Assembly (NCBI GenBank): GCA_035687895.1
Contig: DASRUE010000249.1
Span: forward strand, 1 to 33,786
DNA length: 33,786 nucleotides
Direction: 5' to 3'
DNA from: JAERML01 sp035687895
Lineage (GTDB): Bacteria > Bacteroidota > Ignavibacteria > UBA10030 > UBA6906
The notes beneath the pieces are model-generated. The model was not told the DNA's origin. It made no database searches and saw nothing but the letters and a program-made list of their open reading frames with translations. Position 1 is the stretch's first letter. Each line of letters begins with the position of its first letter. The translations under genes were made by a program, and so were the position numbers. Below, piece by piece: positions 1 through 8,432 of this stretch.

Positions 1-1311
1 CGTAGCATCAAGGGCAAAACCGCCAAAACGGAAGCCAAGGCCTAACGTAACAAGGCCATCGTGCGTAAATTGGTTTATTCCGCCAATCAGTAGGAAGCTA
101 TGCGGGAAAGAAGCACTGGTTTCCGTGGTACCAGTCACGCCACCTGTCGTAGATTCCGACTCTGTTTTGATTTTCGCCAGTGCGCGATAGTATCCGCCTC
201 GTCCAGCCAACCAATCTGTAAACCACCACTCACCGCCAACGTTAAAAACGGGGAGCGCAAAGTATGTAACCGTATTCTTGGTTGTCGTAGGAGTTGTGCC
301 ACCCGTATTGAATTCGAGTTCTGCTTTTGCAGATTGGAGGCTCAGACCACCGGCCATATAGAACGCCGGAGTCCGATATTCACCGCCAACACCAAACGCA
401 TATGCCAAGGCAGTCACCTTCTCGCTCGCCGTGGTTGCAGTAACGGTGTTCGGTGGGGCATCCTCTTTTGGCTCAGCCGAGAGCGTTGCGAACAACCCGT
501 AGGGGACAAAATTCACCTTGTTCGACATTTTGAACTTACCACGAGCGCTGAACTGGATTTCAGTTCCAGATGCAGAGTATTCTCCACCCGCGCCCGCTAC
601 GACCGGATTGTTCTTCAAATTATCTGTTGCCTTGTCGAGGCGGAGGGCCCCGCTGAGATCAAATGAACTTCCACCGCCCAGATCAATGTTCGCACCTGCT
701 CTGAAACCAAACATGCTCGCAGATGCTTCATTGTCAGTAGACGTGCCAGGCGCCGGGACTGTACTCTTGCTGTCGGCATGAGAAGTGCCGTACATAAAAC
801 CGAAGCCGAGATCAACCGAACCCATGTCGTATGCAACCACGAGTTCCCAGACATTGAGTATCGATGGAATTGACTGCGGGATACGTTGCGCGATCGATGG
901 AAGCGCCGGGAAACCAGGAACCACGGTCCCTCCTGCAATCAGTCCAGCCACAGCATTTGCTGCGGAAGGATCGTAGCTGAAGATCGCACCAATAGTCCAT
1001 TCGCGGTCGAGTGCAAAAGCAACGCCTGCATTTTGCTGACCATATCCATTGTTTCCAGTAGTGAGGCCGGTCAGTGTACCACCGCCAATATTCATCCACG
1101 CATAGTCCTTGTACATGGCCTGATACGCGGGATTTAACAACATCAACGCGGGATCATTCATAATAAACGGGTTCAGTATCAAGCCGGACCCGGCTTGAGA
1201 ACCACCCATGGCAATTTGACGTGCAATACCCCCGTTCTTTCCATCAGCCGCAAACAAACTGCTCCCCACAACGGCAACGACGACGGCTATAGTAGCTAAT
1301 CGTCTCAACAT
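1..1311 (-). CDS. Outer-membrane beta-barrel protein, 3' end cut by the window edge
   Basis: Reading the minus strand from the ATG at 1311 gives 437 codons without a stop, up to the left edge, so the C-terminus is missing. The start is preceded by GGAGGT at good spacing. The first 21 or so residues (MLRRLATIAVVVAVVGSSLF) form a signal peptide ending near FAA-DG. The rest alternates short Gly/aromatic-rich strands (GVAFALDREWTIGAIFSYDP; VVAYDMGSVDLGFGFMYG; VLTLGLGF-like strands near the end), typical of a transmembrane beta barrel. An early DPALMLLNPA segment recalls the NPA-type motif of FadL/PorV-like proteins, but I cannot assign a family. A separate strong promoter lies just upstream. Function unknown; likely a porin or hydrophobic-substrate channel. 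Confidence 0.8.
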   Translation of the reverse strand, partial: MLRRLATIAVVVAVVGSSLFAADGKNGGIARQIAMGGSQAGSGLILNPFIMNDPALMLLNPAYQAMYKDYAWMNIGGGTLTGLTTGNNGYGQQNAGVAFALDREWTIGAIFSYDPSAANAVAGLIAGGTVVPGFPALPSIAQRIPQSIPSILNVWELVVAYDMGSVDLGFGFMYGTSHADSKSTVPAPGTSTDNEASASMFGFRAGANIDLGGGSSFDLSGALRLDKATDNLKNNPVVAGAGGEYSASGTEIQFSARGKFKMSNKVNFVPYGLFATLSAEPKEDAPPNTVTATTASEKVTALAYAFGVGGEYRTPAFYMAGGLSLQSAKAELEFNTGGTTPTTTKNTVTYFALPVFNVGGEWWFTDWLAGRGGYYRALAKIKTESESTTGGVTGTTETSASFPHSFLLIGGINQFTHDGLVTLGLGFRFGGFALDAT

Positions 1312-1367
1312 GGTACCTCCGAAATAGTGGATCGTTTGGTTAGTTTGTGATTCAAAATGCCGGCATG

Positions 1368-1396
1368 AATATACCGGTCTGCCAATCAAATGTCAA
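1368..1396 (-). promoter_or_regulatory. Sigma-70-like promoter of the outer-membrane barrel gene
   Basis: On the minus strand, TTGACA (1391-1396) and TATATT (1368-1373) are separated by exactly 17 bases. The predicted start near 1361 leaves a leader of about 50 nt before the ATG at 1311. It lies in the gap after argD, so the barrel gene is probably transcribed independently. Confidence 0.75.
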
Positions 1397-1425
1397 GAGA
1401 TACACCCTCCACCTGTAATTAAGCT

Positions 1426-2637
1426 TCACAGGGTCCCCGTAATGGCTTTGTTTTCCTCAATCCTAAGGGAATGGAGAACATTTCGGAGTGCTTCTGTGGC
1501 TTGGTCAATCTCGATCCGGGTTATGTTCAGAGGGGGAACCCACCGGATGACTGTGTTATTCGTAAGATTCAACAGAACACCTTCCTCTCGCAACTTGTCG
1601 ATGATGGCCGTTCCATCAATGGTCAACTCCAAACCAACCATTAACCCGATGCCCCGCACGTCCTTTACAATGGAGGGAAAGCTATGCTGCACCTCGAGCA
1701 GCTCACCCTTGAGGTATTCCCCCACCGTCCTGGCATTCTCCATTACTCCATTAAGAAGTAGCTCTCGAAGTGTGGCGAGACCTGCAGCACACGCAACAGG
1801 GTTCCCTCCAAAGGTGGTCCCGTGGGTACCACTGGTGAGCACGTCAGCGACGGTCCTTGTCCCAAGAAATGCGCCAAGAGGCAACCCGCCACCGACAGCC
1901 TTTGCAATGACGACGATATCCGGGACAATACCGAAATGTTCAAAGCTGAAGAACTTCCCTGTCCGACCCAGCCCGGCCTGAATCTCGTCGGCAATGATAA
2001 GGAACCTATACCTGTCTTTAAGCGCTGAGAGCATTTGAATGTACTCGGTCGAAACCAGATTAATCCCCCCCTCGCCTTGAATGAACTCTAGGACCACGGC
2101 GAGAGTCTTGTCATTCACGGCGTTGACAAGATCTTCGACGTCGTTGAACCTCAGAATGCCAGTGTTTGGAAGAAAGGGCTCAAACCCTTCTCGATATTTG
2201 TCACGACCGGTTATGGACAGAGCACCCATTGTCCGACCATGGAACGAATCGGACATACCAAAGATGTTTGCCTTTCCCCGATTCTTCCCCCACTTCCTCG
2301 CAACCTTCAGCGCCCCTTCCATTGCCTCGGTTCCACTGTTGGTGAAAAAGATCCTGTCGTATCCGGAAGTCTTAAGGAGAAGTTCTGCGAGATCAATCTG
2401 CGTGTCTTGATGGAACATATTGGAGACGTGTATGTATCGCCTCATCTGACTTTCGATAGCCGCAATAACGGCAGGGCAATTATGTCCGAGCGCGTTTACT
2501 GCGATCCCGGCGAACAGGTCGAGATACTTCCTGCCGTCTTTTGTGTACAGGTACGGACCTTCACCATAATCGATCTCGAGGGGAAGCCGCTTGTAGGTAG
2601 TGAAGAAGTACCGGGCATCCTTGTCAGCTTGACTCAT
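1426..2637 (-). CDS. argD: Acetylornithine aminotransferase (class III PLP aminotransferase)
   Basis: A 403-residue fold-type I, class III aminotransferase. Visible motifs are the phosphate-binding SGTEA at 101-105, the FHGRT segment near 132, FIQGEGG near 186-191, the cofactor-ring DEIQ at 217-220, the Schiff-base lysine in IAKAVGGG (K246) and a GTHGTTFGGNPVACAA segment. ArgD transfers an amino group from glutamate in arginine synthesis, and related enzymes act on succinyl-diaminopimelate or ornithine. Motif content and length fit ArgD best, but substrate choice cannot be proved here. No other arg genes are nearby. Its ATG overlaps the coaE stop (ATGA), implying translational coupling. Confidence 0.85.
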   Translation of the reverse strand: MSQADKDARYFFTTYKRLPLEIDYGEGPYLYTKDGRKYLDLFAGIAVNALGHNCPAVIAAIESQMRRYIHVSNMFHQDTQIDLAELLLKTSGYDRIFFTNSGTEAMEGALKVARKWGKNRGKANIFGMSDSFHGRTMGALSITGRDKYREGFEPFLPNTGILRFNDVEDLVNAVNDKTLAVVLEFIQGEGGINLVSTEYIQMLSALKDRYRFLIIADEIQAGLGRTGKFFSFEHFGIVPDIVVIAKAVGGGLPLGAFLGTRTVADVLTSGTHGTTFGGNPVACAAGLATLRELLLNGVMENARTVGEYLKGELLEVQHSFPSIVKDVRGIGLMVGLELTIDGTAIIDKLREEGVLLNLTNNTVIRWVPPLNITRIEIDQATEALRNVLHSLRIEENKAITGTL

Positions 2638-3275
2638 TGTTTTTTGCTGGCAGTGAGACTTGAAAGTAGAGTGTTGATGAATTGAATCCGTTTGATGATC
2701 TCCTGAGGAGTCCCATTATTCTCTACCACGAAGTCGGCCTTCTTGACCTTGGCCTCCACGGGCAACTGAGCATTCATTCTCTGGACCACGTCGTCTCGGC
2801 TCACTTTATCACGATCCATTACCCGTTTGATTCGAGTTTCCTCCGCAGCATTGACCACAAGGATATAATCCAATTCCCTATCCATGCCCGTCTCATAGAT
2901 TAATGCCGCCTCTATCACAACGAACGGAAGAAGGATTTCTGGAAGAGAGTCCTGGATTTCGCGCTCAATGTTCTTGAACACATGTGGGTGAACAATGGTG
3001 TTGAGCCTTTTTCGTTTTGCGGGATTTGTGAAGACGATGTGGGCAAGTTCTTTGCGGTCCAATTTTCCGGAAGGCAGGAAGACCGAACTGCCGAACGCAT
3101 TCCTAATCTGAGTCTGAATTGTCTTATCTGTGTCAACGAGAACACGTGCAATCGTATCGGCTTCGATGACTTTCCGGCCCAAGTCCGCGAACACTTTGCA
3201 AACAAGCGACTTGCCGGAGCCGATTCCACCGGTTACCCCCAATCTCAGAAAGGATCGTACCCTCAGGGATCCCAA
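2634..3275 (-). CDS. coaE: Dephospho-CoA kinase
   Basis: CoaE phosphorylates the 3' hydroxyl of dephospho-CoA, the last step of coenzyme A synthesis. The 213-residue product has the P-loop GGIGSGKS at 16-23, the early EADTIAR segment (EAD near residues 38-40), the HPHVF stretch and the IEAALIYE segment expected of the family. The start is a TTG at 3275 with AAGGGG eight bases upstream; no ATG lies in frame before the P-loop, and the family usually starts only a few residues before it. It ends in a four-base overlap with argD and begins about 60 bases after rny, so the three may share a transcript. Confidence 0.93.
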   Translation of the reverse strand: MGSLRVRSFLRLGVTGGIGSGKSLVCKVFADLGRKVIEADTIARVLVDTDKTIQTQIRNAFGSSVFLPSGKLDRKELAHIVFTNPAKRKRLNTIVHPHVFKNIEREIQDSLPEILLPFVVIEAALIYETGMDRELDYILVVNAAEETRIKRVMDRDKVSRDDVVQRMNAQLPVEAKVKKADFVVENNGTPQEIIKRIQFINTLLSSLTASKKQ

Positions 3276-3334
3276 GCGTAAAACCCCTTGAATTGGTTGG
3301 GGCGAAGAAACGAGGAGGTAACCAAATCCTATCC

Positions 3335-4897
3335 CTATTTTGCGTAGGCAACTGCCCTAAGCTCCCGGATCACTGTGACCTTAATCTGACCCGGGTACTC
3401 CATCTCCTGCTGGATTTTGGCGGCGATGTCGTGCGCCAATTGATCCGCCTTCACGTCATCCACCTTGTCTTGTTCAACAACAACGCGGATCTCTCTTCCG
3501 GCTTGGATTGCGTATGTCTTGGCAACCCCTTGGAACGATTGGGCAAGGGTTTCAAGCTTTTCCAGGCGTTTTGCGTACCCCTCCACGGATTCGCGACGAG
3601 CTCCCGGCCTCGCCCCGCTGATGGCATCCGCGGCCTGCACCAGCGCCGCAATCGGAGATTCCATGGGTATGTCATCGTGATGAGCACCTATTGCGTTGGC
3701 AACAAGAGGGTGTTCCCCGAACTTCTTGGCGATCTCGTATCCGAGAAGTGCGTGCGGACCTTCTATGCTCCGGTCGACACACTTCCCGATATCATGGAAA
3801 AGTCCGGCGCGTTTTGCGAGGCTGGCATCTAGTTGGAGCTCGGAAGCCATCATCCCCGTAAGGAAAGCTACTTCCACACTATGCTGAAGCATATTCTGTC
3901 CGTAACTGGACCGATACTTCATGCGGCCGACAAGACTCAGAATTTCCTTGTGTGCTCCGTGGAGCCCAACCTCCAGAAGCGTATTCTCACCCGTCTTTAT
4001 TACCTCCTCTTCAAGCTCCAGGCGAACTTTCTCTACGACTTCTTCGATGCGAGCAGGGTGAATCCGGCCATCGGCGATCAGTCTCTCAAGCGACAATCGA
4101 GCGACCTCGCGACGGAAAGGGTCAAATGCTGAAAGGATAACAGCTTCAGGTGTATCATCTACGATCACGTCTACGCCTGTAGCAGCCTCAAAAGCCCGGA
4201 TGTTGCGGCCTTCCCGGCCAATGATTCTTCCTTTCATTTCATCGGATTGGATGTTAAGGACGCTGACCGTTGTTTCGACGGAATGATCGGCAGCAGTACG
4301 TTGAATAGCCTGGACAATGAGCTTCTGTGCTTCTTTTTTGGCTTCATCCCTAGCCTTATCCCTGATATCCTTGAGGAGATGCGCAGCCTCGGACTTTGCC
4401 TCATTTGTCAGGTTCTCAATCAACATCCGCTTGGCCTCATCCTTGGAAAGACCGGCCATTCGTTCCAGTCGAATATTTTCCTCGGCAATCAGCCTTTCTA
4501 CATCCTGGTAGCGCAGTTCCACAGACTTTGATTTCTCATCCAGTGTTCGCTTGAACGCCATCTGCTCACGCTCCTTTTTGCCAAGGAGTTCAACCTTTCG
4601 GTCAATGTTTTCTTCTCGGGCATCCAGAGCCTTCTCTTGAGCCTGAACCTTGCTCTTCTTGCTTTGAATATCGCTATCGAACTCCTTCTTCTTCGAATAC
4701 CATTCGTCTTTGACTTCGAGGAGTTTCTCCCGTTTCAGCGTTTCCGCTTCCTTCTCGGCATCCGCAAGGATCTTTTTGGCGACCTCTTTGGCCGAAGACA
4801 TCCTATTCTGGGCAATTCTCGCGTTCAAGAGCCAGCCGAGGAAAAAGAGCGCTCCACCCGCAAGAATCACAGCTGGCACAACAAACATGAAGTCCAT
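3335..4897 (-). CDS. rny: Ribonuclease Y
   Basis: RNase Y is a membrane-anchored endoribonuclease that starts mRNA decay. With the ATG at 4897 (GGAGG four bases upstream) it has 520 residues, the usual family length. An N-terminal membrane segment (FMFVVPAVILAGGALFFLGWLL) is followed by a long charged coiled coil to about residue 200. Then come a KH domain (GRIIGREGRNIRAFE) and an HD domain with the metal-binding His-Asp in LFHDIGK at about 366-372. A longer reading frame from 4993 exists, but it adds a Cys/Arg-rich stretch with no family match. The gene lies downstream of zapA and a structured intergenic region. Confidence 0.95.
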   Translation of the reverse strand: MDFMFVVPAVILAGGALFFLGWLLNARIAQNRMSSAKEVAKKILADAEKEAETLKREKLLEVKDEWYSKKKEFDSDIQSKKSKVQAQEKALDAREENIDRKVELLGKKEREQMAFKRTLDEKSKSVELRYQDVERLIAEENIRLERMAGLSKDEAKRMLIENLTNEAKSEAAHLLKDIRDKARDEAKKEAQKLIVQAIQRTAADHSVETTVSVLNIQSDEMKGRIIGREGRNIRAFEAATGVDVIVDDTPEAVILSAFDPFRREVARLSLERLIADGRIHPARIEEVVEKVRLELEEEVIKTGENTLLEVGLHGAHKEILSLVGRMKYRSSYGQNMLQHSVEVAFLTGMMASELQLDASLAKRAGLFHDIGKCVDRSIEGPHALLGYEIAKKFGEHPLVANAIGAHHDDIPMESPIAALVQAADAISGARPGARRESVEGYAKRLEKLETLAQSFQGVAKTYAIQAGREIRVVVEQDKVDDVKADQLAHDIAAKIQQEMEYPGQIKVTVIRELRAVAYAK

Positions 4898-5257
4898 ACA
4901 GCCTCCAATTTCATCAGAAGAAGATCGGCAAAAAAAATCCGCACAACGCAACCGTAACAAAAAGGCAATTAGTAAAGAACCTTTTCCAAACACAGTGGGT
5001 GCTCGCCTGAACGCCTTTTACTTCCCCAGTCTCGCTCGCTCTTCCGAAGAAGAGGGTCATCGCAAGAACCCCGCCGAAACGGAGTGGGGCGTGTAATCAA
5101 CGCCCACGAGTCGGGCTCCCAATTATAAAAAATGTTGGTTCTTTATAATATGTTTGAGACGGTTGACGGGTGCGGATTTGGAAATCCGTACGCGACATTA
5201 CCTATGTTGTAAAAGAACGAAAAATCCTCCAGCAAGTTGATGGATATGACGGAAGAA
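4898..5257. other. 360-base non-coding interval between zapA and rny
   Basis: I see no convincing gene in either strand. It holds a strongly structured block (4994-5118) described separately as an RNA candidate. It also holds a short perfect inverted repeat, CGGATT-TGGA-AATCCG, at 5173-5188, with no T-run on either side. A TATAAT occurs on each strand (plus 5144-5149, minus 5122-5127) in the A/T-rich stretch between them. Confidence 0.7.
4994..5118 (-). ncRNA. ssrS: Structured RNA candidate, possibly 6S RNA
   Basis: The interval folds as one long rod. An outer stem pairs 4995-5001 with 5101-5107. An internal bubble follows, of about 22 nt on one side and 11 on the other. An inner CCCCA/TGGGG stem pairs 5024-5028 with 5085-5089. 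A further stem pairs 5029-5035 with 5062-5069, and an apical 6-bp hairpin sits at 5039-5054 whose minus-strand loop is UUCG. One side hairpin lies at about 5070-5083. A rod with a central bubble is the 6S RNA plan, and 6S commonly sits beside zapA. A minus-strand TATAAT at 5122-5127 would start transcription near 5116. Strand is not certain: the outer stem pairs better on plus (G-U instead of C/A), whereas the upper stem and UUCG loop favour minus. The identity rests on structure and position, not on sequence matching. Confidence 0.42.
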
Positions 5258-5551
5258 TCACGCCTCTCGCACACAATTGTCGAGGTAGTTGCTCATCTTA
5301 CTTAGTTCGTTCTCCATGAGCGTCACTGCTGTTCTCGCCCGATCACGCTCCTTGAACAGCTCTTCCGTGATATTCAGCGCGGACAGTACGGCAACAGTTA
5401 GGGTCGGTTGTTCGGGTATTTTTCCATGAATAGTATTAATCATGTCGTCCACATACGTGGCAACCTTCCGAGTAAACTCTTCACTCTCGCCGCGAAGTGG
5501 GTACTCGGATCCGAATATTTTGACCTTGATGCTTTTCTTGTCTGCTGTCAT
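5258..5551 (-). CDS. zapA: Cell division protein ZapA
   Basis: ZapA binds FtsZ and promotes bundling of filaments at the division ring. The 97-residue product matches the family in length and layout: an N-terminal domain (IKVKIFGSEYPLRGESEEF, then RKVATYVDDMI) and the TVAVLSALNITEEL core helix, followed by a C-terminal coiled coil. The ATG at 5551 is the natural start. It follows a small coiled-coil gene and pheT on the same strand. Confidence 0.9.
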   Translation of the reverse strand: MTADKKSIKVKIFGSEYPLRGESEEFTRKVATYVDDMINTIHGKIPEQPTLTVAVLSALNITEELFKERDRARTAVTLMENELSKMSNYLDNCVREA

Positions 5552-5617
5552 ATGGTCCGCTCGATTGCTGTCGCAGGTAATAGTGAACCGTCTTCCGCCC
5601 CATTCACACCAGCCATA

Positions 5618-5977
5618 TTACAAGTAAGAATTCAATTTTGCAAGCAATTCCTTTACACGGGAGGCGAGCGCCTCGCGCTCACCATTCGACCCAAATGCAG
5701 ATCGCTCCGCAACATTACTTTGCTCAGACAATGTCTTGATCAGCTCTTCCTTTCGGGCAAGTTCGCTTCGTGCTGATGATAGTTCCAACTCCAATCGCTC
5801 GAATTGTGCTGCGAGCGCTGATTTCTCCTCCCGGAGTTTTCCAATGGTTTCCGATGCGCGTTTCACCCGGTCCCAGAGAACTTTGAGGCCGGCTTCCACC
5901 GTGCGAAGATCCGCCTGCACTACTTGATTTGTTTCAGTGGAGGTCTGGTCCACAATATTGCCTGAAGTTGATAACAC
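5618..5977 (-). CDS. Small coiled-coil protein between pheT and zapA
   Basis: A protein of up to 119 residues, rich in Glu, Lys, Leu, Ala and Arg. Heptad-like spacing runs from about residue 20 to the end (for example LREEKSALAAQFERLELELS), with no membrane segment or catalytic motif. The start drawn is a GTG at 5977, nine bases after the pheT stop. An internal GTG eight codons later has AGG at about seven bases and is also possible. Its place directly before zapA and its all-coiled-coil nature suggest a ZapB-like or other division-ring accessory role, which is inference only. I do not recognise the family. Confidence 0.75.
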   Translation of the reverse strand: MLSTSGNIVDQTSTETNQVVQADLRTVEAGLKVLWDRVKRASETIGKLREEKSALAAQFERLELELSSARSELARKEELIKTLSEQSNVAERSAFGSNGEREALASRVKELLAKLNSYL

Positions 5978-5986
5978 ATATGAGAC

Positions 5987-8407
5987 TCACTCCGCTCGCA
6001 ACAGAGCTCCAACATCCCGTTCCACCCGCTGTACAATCACCCTTATTTCCGCTTCGATTTCCAAATCGGTCAGCGTCTTCTCTAATGACATGAGTTCGAG
6101 CGTGTATGCAAGACTCTTCTTTCCATCGGGAAGTCGCTCACCCTGATACACGTCAAACAACTCGACAGATTGGAAGAAGCGAGCAGATGCTGATCGAATC
6201 GCGTATTCTAATCGCTCCGAAGGTACATTGGAATCGACAATGAACGCTACATCTCTCCGTACACGTGGAAACCGTGGAAGCAAGGAATAGTTTCGCCGTT
6301 CCTTACTTGAAGTAAGTGCACGAAGATCCAACTCTGCAAAGAAAACTGGTTGATCGATACCAAACATCTTCAGCACGTTACCTTTGGCCTCGCCGAAACA
6401 ACCAGCATAACTGCCATTGATTTCAACGGCTACCGCGTTCTCAGCTAAAGAATTGCTGGTAGAATAATAAATAAACCGACTTTTGTCAAGAGCAATCTTT
6501 GCGAAGAGGTTTTGGACCTCCCCCTTGATATCGAAAGGGTCAACCAATCTTGGCTTTTCACTCCAATGACGCGGGGATGCCATTCCGGTGAGAACCAGGC
6601 ACACCCGATTGACCTCGAGAAAATTCTCAACCGTCTTTGGCTTGAAACTCTCGTCAATTGAATAAACGTGCCCTATTTCGAACAATCGGACCGACGAATT
6701 GCCAAAGTTGCTGTTTCTCGCAACCGCTTGGAGCAAACCTGGGAGCAGGCTCGTCCTGAGAGTTGACATTTCCTGACTTCCCGCGTTCAGCAACTCAATT
6801 GGAGCCTCGCCTGTGAGTCTTGCCGTACGAAGGTCTTGGAGTGAACTGGAGATCGCTTCCTGAACCCCAAGGGCAACAAGCGCTTGCCTGACGGTCTCTG
6901 TATCATCCTCCTGAGGGAACGGTTGCAAGAAGTTGACAGAGGCTGTGGTCTTTTCGTCGATGTTATTGTAGCCATACGCACGAGCAACTTCCTCGATCAA
7001 ATCGATCTCCCGATCAACATCGACCCGATAGCTTGGAATGCGGAACTGGATGTTTTCTTTTCCTTTCCGGACTGGTCTGAATCCCAACGTCGAGAGTAGG
7101 CGAACAATCTCAGCCTGCTCGATGGAAGTACCAAGGATTTCGTTCACCCTGCTTGTCCTCAGCGTAACAATGCGAGGCACCACCTTGCCAGAACGTACAG
7201 TGACCTTTCCCTTGAGCAGATTCCCGCCAGCTGTCTCCAGGATCAGCGAAGCAGCACGATCAATTGCGTAGGTACTTGCTTCCGGATCAGCTCCCCGCTC
7301 AAACCTCTGCGACGCGTCTGTGCTGATGCCAAGTGCCTTCGCTGTCTTCCTGATACTGGACGGGTTCCAGTATGCTGCCTCAAGAACAATATCCGTAGTT
7401 GCGTCACTAATCTCCGAGTTGGCTCCCCCCATAATGCCTGCGATAGAAATCGCCCGTTCTGCATCGCAGACCATCACAGCACCTTCCGGCAACGTGTGTT
7501 CCTTCCCGTCGAGAGTCGTGAAGCGATGCCCGGGCTCCGCCTGCCGGACGAGAATCCTCTTCCCTTTCAATCGTGCGTAGTCAAACGCGTGAAGAGGCTG
7601 CCCGCATTCGAGCATCACAAAGTTCGTAACATCAACCACGTTGTTGCGTGGCCGGAGCCCCGCGTTGCGAAGTGTGTTCTGAAGCCATTGTGGCGACGGA
7701 GCAATCGTCACCCCTTGAATGACCCTTGCGGTAAACCTCGGACAGTTCTTGCGATCCTTGACGGTGACAGACAGGTAGTCCTTGACTGGCGTCTTTGATT
7801 CTCTTACACGGACGCGCGGAAGAGATGCTGGTTTTCCGATGAGGACACCAATCTCTCTGGCCACACCAATGTGACTCAGCCAGTCAGGCCTGTTGGGCGT
7901 GATCTCCATCTCGTAAGCAATATCGCTAAGTCCTAAGTACTCTGCCAGTGGTTGACCCACCTTCGCTTCACTGTCCAGAACAAGAATCCCGTCGGCATCC
8001 TTGCCGAGATCAAGCTCGTATTCAGAACAGATCATCCCGAAGGAATCCACACCCCGGATCTTCACTTGTGAAAGGACAAAAGGAGCTCCCGATGGATCAT
8101 GTTGACTGCGCGGCACCATTGTTCCGATCAACCCTACCGCCACCTTCTGGGCAGGCTCCACATTGGATGCGCCGCAAACAACTTGCAGAACTTCCTTTCC
8201 CGTGTTGACTGAGCAGACCGAGAGCTTGTCAGCGTTAGGGTGTTTCCTTTTCTCCATCACCTGGCCGACAACAAAACCTGTGTACTTCTCTCCCAAGCGC
8301 TCCATGCCAGCGATCTCGAGCCCGAGCATGCCAAGGCGGTCGCCGAGCTCTTCCGGCGGAATTGTGAACTTGATGTATTGTTGAATCCAGTTATGCAGGA
8401 TACGCAT
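5987..8407 (-). CDS. pheT: Phenylalanine-tRNA ligase beta subunit
   Basis: PheT is the large subunit of the alpha2-beta2 enzyme that charges tRNA-Phe; it carries the tRNA-binding and editing domains. The 806-residue product has the N-terminal OB-fold tRNA-binding domain (GQVMEKRKHPNADKLSVCSV near 48-67) and the B3/4 editing region (MEITPNRPDWLSHIGVAREI). The B5 region and the C-terminal anticodon-binding FDX-ACB domain (FPRVRRDVAFIVD near 710-725) are also present. Length is normal. It follows pheS by 25 bases, so the two subunits share a message. Confidence 0.97.
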   Translation of the reverse strand: MRILHNWIQQYIKFTIPPEELGDRLGMLGLEIAGMERLGEKYTGFVVGQVMEKRKHPNADKLSVCSVNTGKEVLQVVCGASNVEPAQKVAVGLIGTMVPRSQHDPSGAPFVLSQVKIRGVDSFGMICSEYELDLGKDADGILVLDSEAKVGQPLAEYLGLSDIAYEMEITPNRPDWLSHIGVAREIGVLIGKPASLPRVRVRESKTPVKDYLSVTVKDRKNCPRFTARVIQGVTIAPSPQWLQNTLRNAGLRPRNNVVDVTNFVMLECGQPLHAFDYARLKGKRILVRQAEPGHRFTTLDGKEHTLPEGAVMVCDAERAISIAGIMGGANSEISDATTDIVLEAAYWNPSSIRKTAKALGISTDASQRFERGADPEASTYAIDRAASLILETAGGNLLKGKVTVRSGKVVPRIVTLRTSRVNEILGTSIEQAEIVRLLSTLGFRPVRKGKENIQFRIPSYRVDVDREIDLIEEVARAYGYNNIDEKTTASVNFLQPFPQEDDTETVRQALVALGVQEAISSSLQDLRTARLTGEAPIELLNAGSQEMSTLRTSLLPGLLQAVARNSNFGNSSVRLFEIGHVYSIDESFKPKTVENFLEVNRVCLVLTGMASPRHWSEKPRLVDPFDIKGEVQNLFAKIALDKSRFIYYSTSNSLAENAVAVEINGSYAGCFGEAKGNVLKMFGIDQPVFFAELDLRALTSSKERRNYSLLPRFPRVRRDVAFIVDSNVPSERLEYAIRSASARFFQSVELFDVYQGERLPDGKKSLAYTLELMSLEKTLTDLEIEAEIRVIVQRVERDVGALLRAE

Positions 8408-8432
8408 CGTGCGCTATCTCGAGTCGCTTATA

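Noticed and set aside
100..666. Plus-strand frames in the first kilobase
   Set aside because: The minus strand holds an uninterrupted secreted beta-barrel gene with promoter, ribosome site and signal peptide that extends past the window edge.
4994..5118. tmRNA, RNase P RNA or signal recognition particle RNA
   Set aside because: None of their conserved core sequences (tRNA-like ends and tag frame, GAGGAAAGUC, GGAAGCA-type loops) is present.
5173..5188. Perfect inverted repeat as a terminator for zapA
   Set aside because: The stem is short (six pairs with a four-base loop) and there is no T-run on either strand.
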